A stretch of 64,000 bases of DNA from Flagellimonas spongiicola (GTDB lineage Bacteria; Bacteroidota; Bacteroidia; Flavobacteriales; Flavobacteriaceae). The position numbers and the translations under genes were made by a program. The notes under the pieces were generated by a model that had not been told where the DNA came from, did not search any database, and saw only the letters and a list, made by a program, of their open reading frames with translations. The DNA lies in NCBI RefSeq assembly GCF_023502425.1, contig NZ_JAMFMA010000002.1, forward strand, positions 496,001 to 560,000, in the 5' to 3' direction. This document shows, piece after piece, positions 30,636 to 40,400 of this stretch (position 1 is its first letter; the number at the start of each line of letters is the position of its first letter).

Positions 30636-32900
30636 TCAAAACCAGTACCCCACACTAAAAAAGAAGTTACTTTCAGATATTTGCGGACTCCACGAATAAT
30701 AGATTTGGATTGGCCCTAAAAAAGACTCAAAACCATATCCCACTCCATATCCGGAAAAACTAGGTTCTGCAAACCAATCCCCTGTTCTGAATAAATCATC
30801 GGCAACATTGGCTACATTGGCAGTAAACAGTAGGTGGTTTTTGGGTGCCAATAAATAGTCCAGACGACCATAGGCCTTTACAAAACTATTCCCTTGAAGA
30901 CTTAAAAAGTCATATCCCATAAATGGAATGAAGTTATTGACAAAATCATTTCCGTATCCCCCTAGAATAAAATCGAAGGAAGTAACTCCTGAGGTGCCAA
31001 ATTTAATTCCGCCTTCCGTTTCTAAATTCAAACTCAAATTTGGGAATAGGGATAGTGCTGTTCCAAATCGAGCCTTGCCGACTGAAAACTCCTTGAAATT
31101 GTCATTGAAATCAGAAGACAGCAGATACAAATGGAAATCACTGTCAAAAAGGACTCCTTTTGTTGGAAAGTACTTATCATCATAGGTATCCAAAGTGATT
31201 TTTCCATAAGCACTAAAGTAACTGGAGTCATCAAAAAACGTCCGCTCACTACCATCTTGAAGTATTGTTTCAGTTACCTCATCATCAAACTGGTTCAAAG
31301 TTCGTGTGCTATAGCGGAGTAATTTATGCTCAAGCCCCAAGGTCATGGCAAATTCCTCCCTTAAAACGGTTTGTAGGTATACTTGATTGGTCAAATCCGT
31401 GACATCTAAATTTATGGCTCTAATGTTTGGATCATTTGGAGCATCAAAGTTTGAACGGATCAATGCGTAATCAATTTCCTCATTGAAATTCGTGAACGTG
31501 GAATTGATTCCGAAACTCCAATAGTAGCCTTTGTCCAGATAATATTGAAGGTTGTATCTTATATTATCGCCAACAATAAAATCGAATGAAGCCACATCGT
31601 CCTTCATTAAGAAGTTCTTTTTAGTGAGGTTGATCAAAGCAGAACTCTTATAAAGATCATCGTAATGTGCACCCATTTTGATGAACATTTTTGTTGGATT
31701 TTCTTTGAGCTTCAATATCAAATCCGTTCCTAGTCCATTGGAAACTAGTTCGTATCGAATTGCTTTGAAGTTACCAGTGGCAGAAAGATTATTGATACCT
31801 TGTTTCAACTTTTCAAAAGAGGTTTTTTCTGCGAGGTTCAACCGTAATTTTCCTTTTATATAGCCACGGGTGTAGCGGTCATTCCCTTTAAGAATCAATC
31901 GATTTATGGTTAAACTATCCTGCACGGCAATGCGCTGATCCAAGGTTTGTGGCTGTTTTAGGCTATTGGCGACTTCCTGCAGTTCGCCAAGTTTTTTATA
32001 CGCTGCCTCTTCTCCGCTTTCTATGATTTCCACACTGCGATCAAAATCTATGACTGAGAAATCATCTATTTCCGGTCTAATGTAAATATCGGTTTGCTGC
32101 GCCTTCTTCTTCATATCCTTCACTGTTCTGTAATTGTTGATTTGAAGGAGAATTTCGGTGGCTGATTCCAAAGATTCACGCGTAGAAAGGCCGTGCTGTA
32201 CATCAACACCAATAATGATATCCACTCCCATCGCTTTGATTTCATCTATAGGATAATTGTTGACCACCCCACCGTCTATCAAAACTTCGCCTTCTATCTC
32301 TGAAGGCTCAAAGAGTGATGGAAAGGTACCACTGGCCATTATTGCTTCGGGCAAATAACCGCGATTCAGCAATACTTCTTCGCCAGTTTCAACATTGGTT
32401 GCAATGCAAAGAAACGGGGTGGGTAATCGACTAAAATCCTGCACATCCTTAACATGGAACAACAAGCGCACCAACTCATTGTATATGTTCTGTCCGCCAG
32501 AAATTGCCTGCGGAAACGAAACATTGAAATTGGTAAATGGCAGGCTCAGTGCGTAACGCTCCGAGTCGTCTTTTTCGTAGAAATTCTTTGCGCTTCGCGG
32601 AACGTTGTCTTGAATCAGTTCTGTAAAATTGGTAACCCGGAAAATCGAATCCAGTTCTTGCGCGGAATACCCGGAGGCGTATAATGCCCCCACAATGGCT
32701 CCCATACTTGTCCCGCCAATATAATCCACTTGTATACCAGCTTCATCCAACACTTTTAACGCCCCAATATGAGCTAGTCCTTTAGCCCCACCACCACTCA
32801 AGACCAATCCAATTTTTGGTTGCCTTTCCGTATTGGATTGAGATTGGCCTTTAAAGCTTATCGCCATTATTAAAATAAGTACCAGTACTTTGATTCTCAT
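30636..32900 (-). CDS. Patatin-like phospholipase fused to outer-membrane beta barrel
   Basis: A 754-aa protein with a signal peptide (to about residue 21), a patatin domain (about 28-220) carrying the oxyanion motif GGGAKGLAHIG, nucleophile GTSMGA (Ser near 66) and the DGGVVNNYP aspartate, then a POTRA-like segment (about 330-410, LILKGNDRYTRGYIKGKLRL) and a C-terminal BamA/TamA-like barrel ending FSVGYWF. The layout matches the PlpD type of patatins, which display the lipase domain through an Omp85-like barrel. It lies 6 bp after uvrC and is probably co-transcribed with it. Confidence 0.93.
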   Translation of the reverse strand: MRIKVLVLILIMAISFKGQSQSNTERQPKIGLVLSGGGAKGLAHIGALKVLDEAGIQVDYIGGTSMGAIVGALYASGYSAQELDSIFRVTNFTELIQDNVPRSAKNFYEKDDSERYALSLPFTNFNVSFPQAISGGQNIYNELVRLLFHVKDVQDFSRLPTPFLCIATNVETGEEVLLNRGYLPEAIMASGTFPSLFEPSEIEGEVLIDGGVVNNYPIDEIKAMGVDIIIGVDVQHGLSTRESLESATEILLQINNYRTVKDMKKKAQQTDIYIRPEIDDFSVIDFDRSVEIIESGEEAAYKKLGELQEVANSLKQPQTLDQRIAVQDSLTINRLILKGNDRYTRGYIKGKLRLNLAEKTSFEKLKQGINNLSATGNFKAIRYELVSNGLGTDLILKLKENPTKMFIKMGAHYDDLYKSSALINLTKKNFLMKDDVASFDFIVGDNIRYNLQYYLDKGYYWSFGINSTFTNFNEEIDYALIRSNFDAPNDPNIRAINLDVTDLTNQVYLQTVLREEFAMTLGLEHKLLRYSTRTLNQFDDEVTETILQDGSERTFFDDSSYFSAYGKITLDTYDDKYFPTKGVLFDSDFHLYLLSSDFNDNFKEFSVGKARFGTALSLFPNLSLNLETEGGIKFGTSGVTSFDFILGGYGNDFVNNFIPFMGYDFLSLQGNSFVKAYGRLDYLLAPKNHLLFTANVANVADDLFRTGDWFAEPSFSGYGVGYGFESFLGPIQIYYSWSPQISESNFFFSVGYWF

Positions 32901-32906
32901 GGTCTC

Positions 32907-34697
32907 TTAATGGAAATTCTTATATATTTTTTTTGCCTTCGCCATACCTACAGATTCCGCAAGTCGCTCAATGGTTGCTTCCTTTACACGTTTTACGGAC
33001 TTAAACTCCTTCAGCAATTGTTCTGCTGTTTTCTTTCCAATACCATCGATGTTTTCCAATTCTGAATCTATAGCTCCCTTGCTCCTTCTATTTCTATGAT
33101 GTGTAATCCCAAATCGGTGTGCTTCATTTCTTAGTTGCTGGATTATCTTTAAACTCTCCGATTTTTTGTCAAGATATAGTGGGATGGGATCTTCTGGAAA
33201 ATAAATTTCCTCCAATCGCTTTGCGATTCCGATAATGGCAATTTTACCTCGCAAACCCAAGATATCCAAGCTTTTCAACGCGGAGGATAATTGTCCTTTT
33301 CCTCCATCGATGACAATTAGCTGCGGTAAGGGTTCATCTTCACTCAACAAGCGTTTGTAACGCCTGAACACCACTTCTTCCATACTGGCAAAATCATCTG
33401 GCCCTTCTACCGTCTTGATATTGAAATGCCGATATTCTTTTTTTGCAGGTTTTCCATTTTTAAAAACCACACATGCTGCCACTGGATTACTTCCTTGGAT
33501 ATTGGAATTGTCGAAGCATTCAATATGCGTGGGTTCCTCAGAAAGCCTCAAATCTGCCTTCATTTGTGCCATTATCCGTTTGGTGTGACGATCTGGGTCT
33601 GTTATTTTGATTTGTTTGAAGCGATCTTGTCTAAAAAAGCGAGCGTTGCGTTCTGATAATTCCAAAATTCGACGTTTTTCGCCCAGTTTGGGTAAAGTAA
33701 CCTTTATGTTCTCTTCAACTAATACAGGAAATGGTAAATAAATCTCCTTGGATTGCGAATTAAATCGTTGCCGTATTTCCGTAATGGCCAATTGTAGCAG
33801 TTCTTCATTGGATTCTTCCAACTTCTTTTTGATTTCCATGGTATGGGAACGGACTATGGAACCATGAGACAACTGTAGGAAATTAACGTAACCATGGGTT
33901 TCATCGGAAATGATGGTAAACACATCAACATTGTTGATCTTGGGATTTACCACGGTGGACCTTGCTTGGTAGTTTTCAAGGATATCTATTTTATCCTTAA
34001 TCCGTTGCGCCTTTTCAAATTCCATTTCTGCGGCCATTTGCTTCATTTGGCTCTTAAAATGTTGCAATGAACTTTTAAAATTTCCTTTTATGATCTGTCT
34101 AATGCTTTCAATCTGACCATGGTACTCTTCTTCCGATTGAAATCCTTCACAAGGACCTAAACAATTACCCAAATGATATTCCAAACAAACCTTGTATTTT
34201 CCAGCGGCAATTTTTTCCTCAGATAAATCGTAATTACAGGTTCTTAGTGGATATAGGCTCCGAACCAACTCCAATAACGTTCGAACCGTTTTCATGCTGG
34301 TATACGGGCCGTAATATTCTGACCCATCCTTAATCAATTTGCGCGTTGAGAAAACTCGAGGAAAACGCTCTTTTTTGATGCAAATCCAGGGATAGGACTT
34401 ATCATCTTTGAGCAAAACATTGTAGCGGGGCAACAATTTTTTTATCAAGTTGTTCTCCAACAACAGAGCGTCTGACTCGGTGGCTACAACAATATGTTTT
34501 ACGGATTTTATTTTTTTGACCAACACTCTGGTCTTGCCGTACTCCTGTTTTTTGTTGAAATAGGAAGAAACTCTTTTTTTGAGATTTTTAGCCTTACCGA
34601 CATAAAGAATCTTGCCCTCAACATCGTAGAACTGGTAAACTCCAGGGCTATCTGGCAAAGCACTTATCTGAACACTAATGGAAGGTAGGTCGGGCAT
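32907..34697 (-). CDS. uvrC: Excinuclease ABC subunit C
   Basis: A 596-aa protein that makes both incisions during nucleotide-excision repair together with UvrA and UvrB. Visible domains are the GIY-YIG nuclease (about 12-95, PGVYQFYDVEGKILYVGKAKN), the cysteine-containing CNYDLSEEKI and CLEYHLGNCLGPC region, the UvrB-binding coiled coil (about 205-240), the RNase H-like C-terminal nuclease (ECFDNSNIQGSNPVAACVVF, VIDGGKGQL) and the helix-hairpin-helix tail (IDGIGKKTAEQLL). Length is normal. A -7 box lies upstream at 34724-34731. Confidence 0.98.
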   Translation of the reverse strand: MPDLPSISVQISALPDSPGVYQFYDVEGKILYVGKAKNLKKRVSSYFNKKQEYGKTRVLVKKIKSVKHIVVATESDALLLENNLIKKLLPRYNVLLKDDKSYPWICIKKERFPRVFSTRKLIKDGSEYYGPYTSMKTVRTLLELVRSLYPLRTCNYDLSEEKIAAGKYKVCLEYHLGNCLGPCEGFQSEEEYHGQIESIRQIIKGNFKSSLQHFKSQMKQMAAEMEFEKAQRIKDKIDILENYQARSTVVNPKINNVDVFTIISDETHGYVNFLQLSHGSIVRSHTMEIKKKLEESNEELLQLAITEIRQRFNSQSKEIYLPFPVLVEENIKVTLPKLGEKRRILELSERNARFFRQDRFKQIKITDPDRHTKRIMAQMKADLRLSEEPTHIECFDNSNIQGSNPVAACVVFKNGKPAKKEYRHFNIKTVEGPDDFASMEEVVFRRYKRLLSEDEPLPQLIVIDGGKGQLSSALKSLDILGLRGKIAIIGIAKRLEEIYFPEDPIPLYLDKKSESLKIIQQLRNEAHRFGITHHRNRRSKGAIDSELENIDGIGKKTAEQLLKEFKSVKRVKEATIERLAESVGMAKAKKIYKNFH

Positions 34698-34723
34698 ATT
34701 AATCTCACGAATCGCTTCACTAA

Positions 34724-34731
34724 CAAAATTA
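34724..34731 (-). promoter_or_regulatory. -7 box TAATTTTG for uvrC
   Basis: A perfect TAnnTTTG match on the minus strand, 27 bp upstream of the uvrC ATG. No clear -33 element is visible. The same TAATTTTG form precedes ileS and gdhA in this window. Confidence 0.5.
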
Positions 34732-35048
34732 GCTTTAAATATTCAGTGTTAATGCCTTGACTTGACGAAAATAGATTCTTAATTGATCGATAAGGATTTT
34801 ACCTCATCGGTAAGTCTTGATTATTTTGAAAACTTGGTTTATTATCCCTTTAATCCCTATCTGTCAGATTGGTTTTCTTCCAGTATATCAGATAGTTACA
34901 GAAGTGTTCTTACCTTTGATTTTTCCTACAACAATAGAGGAAGTTGTTAAACTGTTGCTAAAAAAGTTGTATTTCGTCGATAAAAAGTGCATTTCATAGT
35001 GAATTTTCAAATTCTTTTACCTATTTTTAACCGTATAAAAACAATTCG
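34732..35048. other. Intergenic region with no supported gene
   Basis: About 317 bp of AT-rich sequence between the uvrC promoter and the small ORF at 35049. A 60-codon plus-strand frame from TTG 34817 is hydrophobic but lacks a good start or recognisable motif, so I do not call it. A weak -7-like TATTTTTA (35022-35029) may drive the small ORF. Confidence 0.5.
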
Positions 35049-35135
35049 ATGGAGAACTATGTTATCGTTTTGGGAATGTATTTGATTTTGATGCTTTTCT
35101 TCAAAATCTTTTTTGCGGTTTCTACCAAAGAATAA
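35049..35135 (+). CDS. Predicted single-span membrane peptide, 28 aa
   Basis: ATG 35049 to TAA 35135 encodes a 28-residue peptide with a hydrophobic core from about residue 5 to 24 (VIVLGMYLILMLFFKIFFAV) and a short charged end (STKE), the profile of a bacterial small membrane protein. It lies 45 bp upstream of the cyclo-ligase gene on the same strand, within an otherwise empty 480-bp gap. No homologue is known to me, and chance cannot be excluded at this length. Confidence 0.45.
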   Translation: MENYVIVLGMYLILMLFFKIFFAVSTKE

Positions 35136-35180
35136 ATTTCTGTTCCCCAAAACACCTACCCCAAAAATCTTCAACATTCA

Positions 35181-35741
35181 ATGTTGAAACATGAACTAAG
35201 AAAGAAATACAAAAACCTGAGATTAGGTATTACACCACAAGAAATCTCAGTGAATAGTATACAATTAGCAAATCATGTACTTCAAATCCCAATTTGGGAT
35301 TTTTTTTATTTCCACACCTTTTTGAGCATTTCAGAAAATAGAGAAGTTGATACGCTTCCTATTATCACCTTATTGCAAGGCAGGGATAAGAATGTTGTAA
35401 TCCCAAAAGTCAAAGGCGATGATGAAATGGAAAATTATCTGCTAACTGACAACACTACATTTAAAAAGAACACCTGGAACATCCCAGAACCGGTTGAAGG
35501 AATTATGGTGCCAGAAACTAAAATCGATGTTGTCTTTCTACCTTTATTGGCCTTCGACCTCAAAGGAAATCGTGTGGGTTACGGAAAGGGGTTTTATGAC
35601 ACATTTCTTCGTAAATGTCCGTCAACAACTATGAAGATTGGATTGTCTTTTTTCGATGCCGAAACGTTAATTTCCGACACACATAAAAATGATGTTCGAT
35701 TGGATTTTTGTGTAACTCCTGAAAAAATCTACGAATTCTGA
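35181..35741 (+). CDS. 5-formyltetrahydrofolate cyclo-ligase
   Basis: A 186-aa cytosolic enzyme of the 5-FCL/MTHFS family, which converts 5-formyl-THF to 5,10-methenyl-THF with ATP. The N-terminal ELRKKYKNLR and the C-terminal signature LLAFDLKGNRVGYGKGFYDTFL are typical. The ORF is of family length. Its end overlaps the convergent lspA end by 13 bp. It may be transcribed with the small membrane peptide gene upstream. Confidence 0.95.
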   Translation: MLKHELRKKYKNLRLGITPQEISVNSIQLANHVLQIPIWDFFYFHTFLSISENREVDTLPIITLLQGRDKNVVIPKVKGDDEMENYLLTDNTTFKKNTWNIPEPVEGIMVPETKIDVVFLPLLAFDLKGNRVGYGKGFYDTFLRKCPSTTMKIGLSFFDAETLISDTHKNDVRLDFCVTPEKIYEF

Positions 35742-36367
35742 GCCGTTTCCTCTTTTTGCTTTGGGAAGGCTTTTTTGTTGAAAACTATCAAGATTCCCAC
35801 ACCTGTACTAATAGCAGTGTCAGCAATATTAAATACAGGCTCAAAAAAACGAAAGCGTTTTCCTCCAAATGAAGGCACCCAATCTGGCCACGTAGTATCT
35901 ATCATTGGAAAGTAAAGCATATCCACCACCCTTCCATGAAAAATCTTCCCATAAGGCTGGTCAGAAAACAAAGAAGCTACTTGACCATAGCTATCATTGA
36001 AAATTGCGCCATAAAAGACAGAGTCAATGATATTGCCAACCGCTCCAGCAAAAATTAGAGAAACTGCCAATATCAAGGTTTTTGGTGATTGCTTTTTGAT
36101 AATATCCCACAACCAATAGCCAATTCCTGTTATCGCAAACAATCTAAAAATGGTCAATATCAGTTTTCCTGTTGATTCGGAAATCGGTAAAAAGTCACTA
36201 AGTTTTGTGCCCCATGCCGCACCAGAATTTTCAATGAAATATATTTTAAACCATGAAAATATCTCGTGGGATTGCTCATATACAAAATTGGTTTTGATAT
36301 AAATTTTACTGATTTGATCCACTAAAAGGATCAATATGATAATAACTAGGGACTTCTTTAAATTCAT
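35729..36367 (-). CDS. lspA: Lipoprotein signal peptidase II
   Basis: A 212-aa inner-membrane aspartic protease that removes signal peptides from prolipoproteins, which are abundant in this window. Four transmembrane helices are visible, and the conserved boxes DQISKIYIKTNF, ENSGAAWG, GNIIDSVFYG and the catalytic FNIADTAIS are present, with catalytic aspartates in NIID and NIAD. It is longer than the E. coli enzyme because of an insert around residues 115-160, as usual in Bacteroidota. It closes the ileS - dksA-like - GIN - lspA run. Confidence 0.97.
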   Translation of the reverse strand: MNLKKSLVIIILILLVDQISKIYIKTNFVYEQSHEIFSWFKIYFIENSGAAWGTKLSDFLPISESTGKLILTIFRLFAITGIGYWLWDIIKKQSPKTLILAVSLIFAGAVGNIIDSVFYGAIFNDSYGQVASLFSDQPYGKIFHGRVVDMLYFPMIDTTWPDWVPSFGGKRFRFFEPVFNIADTAISTGVGILIVFNKKAFPKQKEETAQNS

Positions 36368-36400
36368 ATCTCGGAAAAGCGATTGGGCAAAAGTAGGATA

Positions 36401-37024
36401 TTATTTTGTTTTCTTCAGTAAGATGGTACCTTCCACGGTATTGAGGTTGTAAGTTGTATCCCCATTTGGTATGAACTCCTTGTTGACTTTACCATATGAG
36501 CTATTGGCAGAAAACCTTCCTTCTGATGCAAAGACGTTTATATCTCCCTTCTGTGTTTTGACTACTATAGTTTCAGTTACATCATTTAAAGTACAAGTGC
36601 CACTATCAAGTTTAACCGATAATGTGCTGTAATCTCCTGTTGCATCAACCCGACTATGAGTGCCAAATACCGCTACATTTTTGTACTCCGGGACTGTGAT
36701 GTCCAACTCTATTGAGATCACTTTGTGAGCACTTAGCTTATCATTAGGGTTAGTGAAGTTGGGCTGAAATCCAGCGCTGATCACCATGGTAGCTCCTATT
36801 TCTTCTATTTTAACCAATAAATCAGGAGCATACTCGCCTTCTATATTGGCTTCAACCTGTATTTCATTTGATTTGTTAGATGTTCTTAAAGTCACTTGAA
36901 AACAATTTCCCGCATCAATTTGAATGAACTCCGTAGCTGGGTTAAGCACGCCTTTTTTAATTAATTTTTGACCTTGGAGCAATCCAAAACACAACCAGCA
37001 AACTATAAAAACAAAAGGTCTCAT
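36401..37024 (-). CDS. Head-GIN / DUF2807 domain exported protein
   Basis: A 207-aa protein with a signal peptide (to about residue 18, CFGLLQGQ) and a beta-helix-like repeat region typical of the head GIN (putative auto-transporter adhesin, DUF2807) domain: FQVTLRTSNKSNEIQVEA, VAVFGTHSRVDATGDYSTLSVKLDSG and KTQKGDINVFASEGRF. The role is unknown. A stable TTCG-loop terminator sits 6 nt before the start codon, so expression in the ileS transcript may be limited. It is followed 33 bp later by lspA. Confidence 0.85.
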   Translation of the reverse strand: MRPFVFIVCWLCFGLLQGQKLIKKGVLNPATEFIQIDAGNCFQVTLRTSNKSNEIQVEANIEGEYAPDLLVKIEEIGATMVISAGFQPNFTNPNDKLSAHKVISIELDITVPEYKNVAVFGTHSRVDATGDYSTLSVKLDSGTCTLNDVTETIVVKTQKGDINVFASEGRFSANSSYGKVNKEFIPNGDTTYNLNTVEGTILLKKTK

Positions 37025-37026
37025 AA

Positions 37027-37050
37027 AGAAAAAACGCCCGAAGGCGTTTT
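37027..37050 (-). terminator. TTCG-loop terminator between dksA-like gene and GIN gene
   Basis: Minus-strand hairpin AAAACGCC / GGCGTTTT with a TTCG tetraloop and a T-rich tail that runs almost to the start codon of the next gene (37024). Confidence 0.8.
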
Positions 37051-37051
37051 G

Positions 37052-37435
37052 TTATTTCTGCATGTTCTTGGCCTCAATGCTCAATGTGGCGTGAGGAACA
37101 AGTTTCAATCGTTCCTTATTGATCAATTTGCCAGTAACTCGGCAAATCCCATACGTTTTATTCTCAATACGCAACACGGCGTTTTTCAAATCCCTGATGA
37201 ACTTTTCCTGGCGGATCGCTAATTGGGTATTCGCTTCTTTGCTCATGGTTTCTGAACCTTCTTCAAATGCTTTGAAAGTTGGAGAAGTATCATCAGTACC
37301 ATTATTCCCATCATTCATGTATGAACTCTTCAACAGTTCCAAATGTTTTTGGGCTTTCTCTATTTTTTCTTCAATCAACGCTCTGAATTCCTCAAGGTCC
37401 TTATCGGAATATCTTACTTTTAAATCTTGCGCCAT
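37052..37435 (-). CDS. TraR/DksA family regulator with degenerate zinc finger
   Basis: A 127-aa protein with an N-terminal coiled coil (about residues 10-75) and a C-terminal DksA-like region (YGICRVTGKLINKERL, then VPHATLSIEA). DksA proteins bind RNA polymerase through the secondary channel and modify transcription with ppGpp. Only one cysteine of the usual four zinc ligands remains (C-R-V-T in place of CxxC), like the zinc-independent DksA2 type. It follows ileS by 2 bp and is followed by a terminator. Confidence 0.92.
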   Translation of the reverse strand: MAQDLKVRYSDKDLEEFRALIEEKIEKAQKHLELLKSSYMNDGNNGTDDTSPTFKAFEEGSETMSKEANTQLAIRQEKFIRDLKNAVLRIENKTYGICRVTGKLINKERLKLVPHATLSIEAKNMQK

Positions 37436-37437
37436 CT

Positions 37438-40400
37438 TTAATGTTTTTTGATCAACAATTTAGTTTTTACATCGTCAAAGGCAATAGCTACGCCTTCTTC
37501 CAGACTTTCTTCAAAATTAAGCTGGGCGGTCAGTGTTTCGGTCTTGATATAGTCCTCGTTGCTCGAGACCGCATTTTCCACCAAACCATCTTTTAATATT
37601 TTGATATCGATCTTGTCAGTTACTTCTAATCCAGACTCCTTTCTAAGGTTTTGGATTCTGTTGACAAGCTCCCTGGCAATACCTTCTTTCTTTAGATTCT
37701 CATCAATGGTAACATCCAAGGCAACGGTCAATGGACCAGAACTTGCAACCAACCAACCTTCAATATCTTGAGAACTAACCTCTACATCGGTTAACTGTAA
37801 ATTAATACTTTTATTTTCCAAATCAAGCATTAATTCGCCTTCACGTTCTATTTTTTGGATATCCTCTTGTCTCAGTTTACCTACAGCAGCGGCAATCGCT
37901 TTCATATCCTTGCCAAACCGAGGACCCAAAACCTTAAAGTTAGGCTTTATTTGCTTAACCAGAATACCTGAAGCATCATCCAACAACTCAATTTCCTTGA
38001 CATTTACTTCGGATTTTATCAAAGCGGAAACCGCTTCGATTTCTTCCTTTTGATCGGTATCAAGTATTGGTATCATAACCTTTTGCAAGGGCTGTCTCAC
38101 CTTGATTTTTTCTTTCTGACGAATAGAAAGCACCAACGAGGAAATCTTTTGCGCCAATTGCATTTTTCGCTCCAATTTCTTGTTTACCATGGTGGAATCA
38201 AAAACCGGGAAGTCCGCCAAATGAACACTTTCGCTTCCTTCTTTACCACTAACAGCATCCAAATCCTTGTATAATCGTTCCATAAAGAAAGGTGCGATAG
38301 GGGCTGATAACTTGGCCACTGCAGAGAGACAAGTGTACAACGTTTGATAGGCTGAAATTTTATCCTGCTGATAATCCCCTTTCCAAAAACGTCTTCTGCT
38401 TAAACGTACATACCAATTACTGAGGTTTTCCTGCACGAAATCGGAAATCATACGGGCAGCCTTTGTTGCTTCGTAATCTGCATAGGCTTCATCCACCTTT
38501 TGAATCAATGAATGTAGTTCTGACAATATCCATTGATCTATTTCCGGCCTTTTATTTAATGCAATATCAGCTTCCGAATAATTGAATTCATCAATATTGG
38601 CATACAAGGCCATAAAAGAATACGTGTTGTAAAGTGTTCCGAAAAACTTACGTTTTACTTCCACGATTCCCTCAATATCAAACTTAAGATTATCCCAAGG
38701 ATTGGCATTGGATATCATGTACCAACGGGTTGCATCCGCGCCATGCTCTGGCAATACTTCAAAAGGATCTACTGCATTGCCAAGGCGTTTGGACATCTTT
38801 TTCCCTTCCTTATCCAAAACCAACCCATTGGATACCACATTTTTATACGATATGGTATCAAAAACCATGGTGGCAATTGCATGCAATGTATAAAACCAAC
38901 CTCTGGTCTGATCTACGCCTTCTGCAATGAAATTTGCAGGAAAGGCAACTCCATCATCAATCAACTCCTTGTTTTCAAACGGGTAGTGCCATTGTGCATA
39001 AGGCATGGAACCACTATCAAACCAAACGTCAATCAAATCAGATTCTCGCTTCATTGGCTTTCCTGATGGTGACACCAAGGTAATTTGATCGACAATATTT
39101 TTATGTAAATCGATTTTATCATAGTTGGATTCGCTCATATCTCCAACCACAAAATCATCAAACAAATCTTTTTCAAGAACACCCGCTGCTACTGCTTTGG
39201 ACATTGCCGCTTTTAATTCTTCAACAGAACCAATGATCATTTCCTCCTTACCATCATCAGTACGCCAAATAGGCAATGGTATGCCCCAATATCTGGAACG
39301 GGACAAGTTCCAATCGTTGGCATTCGCCAACCAATTTCCAAATCTACCTTCTCCTGTGGCTTTAGGTTTCCAATTGATATTTTGGTTAAGCTCAAACATG
39401 CGATCTTTGATGTCCGTTACTTTTACAAACCAAGAATCCAATGGGTAATACAGGACGGGTTTGTCCGTTCTCCAACAATTTGGATAGCTGTGAAGGTATT
39501 TTTCGACCTTGAAGGCTTTGTTCTCCTCTTTTAGTCTAATGGCAATCTCAACATCCACGGATTTATCTGGAGCTGTGCCATCATCATAATATTCATTTTT
39601 AACGTATTTACCCGCAAGTTCCTGCATCTCCGGCCTAAACCTGCCTTGTAAATCTACCAATGGAACTGGATTGTTGTTTTCATCCAAAACCAACATTGGT
39701 GGTACTGGAGGATTTGCTTGCTTTGCAACCATGGCATCATCCGCACCAAATGTGGGTGCCGTATGCACAATCCCCGTACCATCTTCCGTAGTTACAAAAT
39801 CGCCACTGATAACCCTAAAAGCATTTTCTGGATTTTCATAGGGCAAGGTATAATCCAACAATTGTTCATACCCAATACCAACCAAATCTTTACCTTGAAA
39901 GCCTTGTTCAATTGAATAGGGTATCTTTTTATCTCCTGGGTTATATGCGTCAAAATCCTCTTGACTTTCTGCCAAGTAGAACTTCCCGGCAAATTGTTTG
40001 CCTACCAAAGCTTTAGCCAAAATCACCTGAATTGGTTCAAAGGTGTATTGGTTATAACTCTTTACCAAAACATAGTCAATCTTAGGTCCTACTGTCAAGG
40101 CCGTGTTTGATGGCAAGGTCCAAGGAGTGGTAGTCCAAGCGATAAAATGTATGTCTCCATCGACGGATTTAAGGAAATCAGGCAAGGTCTCCTTTTTGGC
40201 TTTAAACTGTGCCGTTACCGTGGTATCTGTAACATCCTGATAGGTTCCTGGTTGATTCAATTCGTGAGAACTCAATCCTGTTCCAGCTTTAGGAGAATAA
40301 GGTTGTATGGTATAGCCTTTATAAAGCAATCCCTTGTCATAGATTTGCTTCAACAACCACCATACAGACTCCATATATTTGGATTTATAGGTGATGTAGG

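Noticed and set aside
34817..34999. 60-codon hydrophobic frame upstream of the folate cyclo-ligase
   Set aside because: It starts with TTG, has no ribosome-binding or promoter context, and no recognisable motif.
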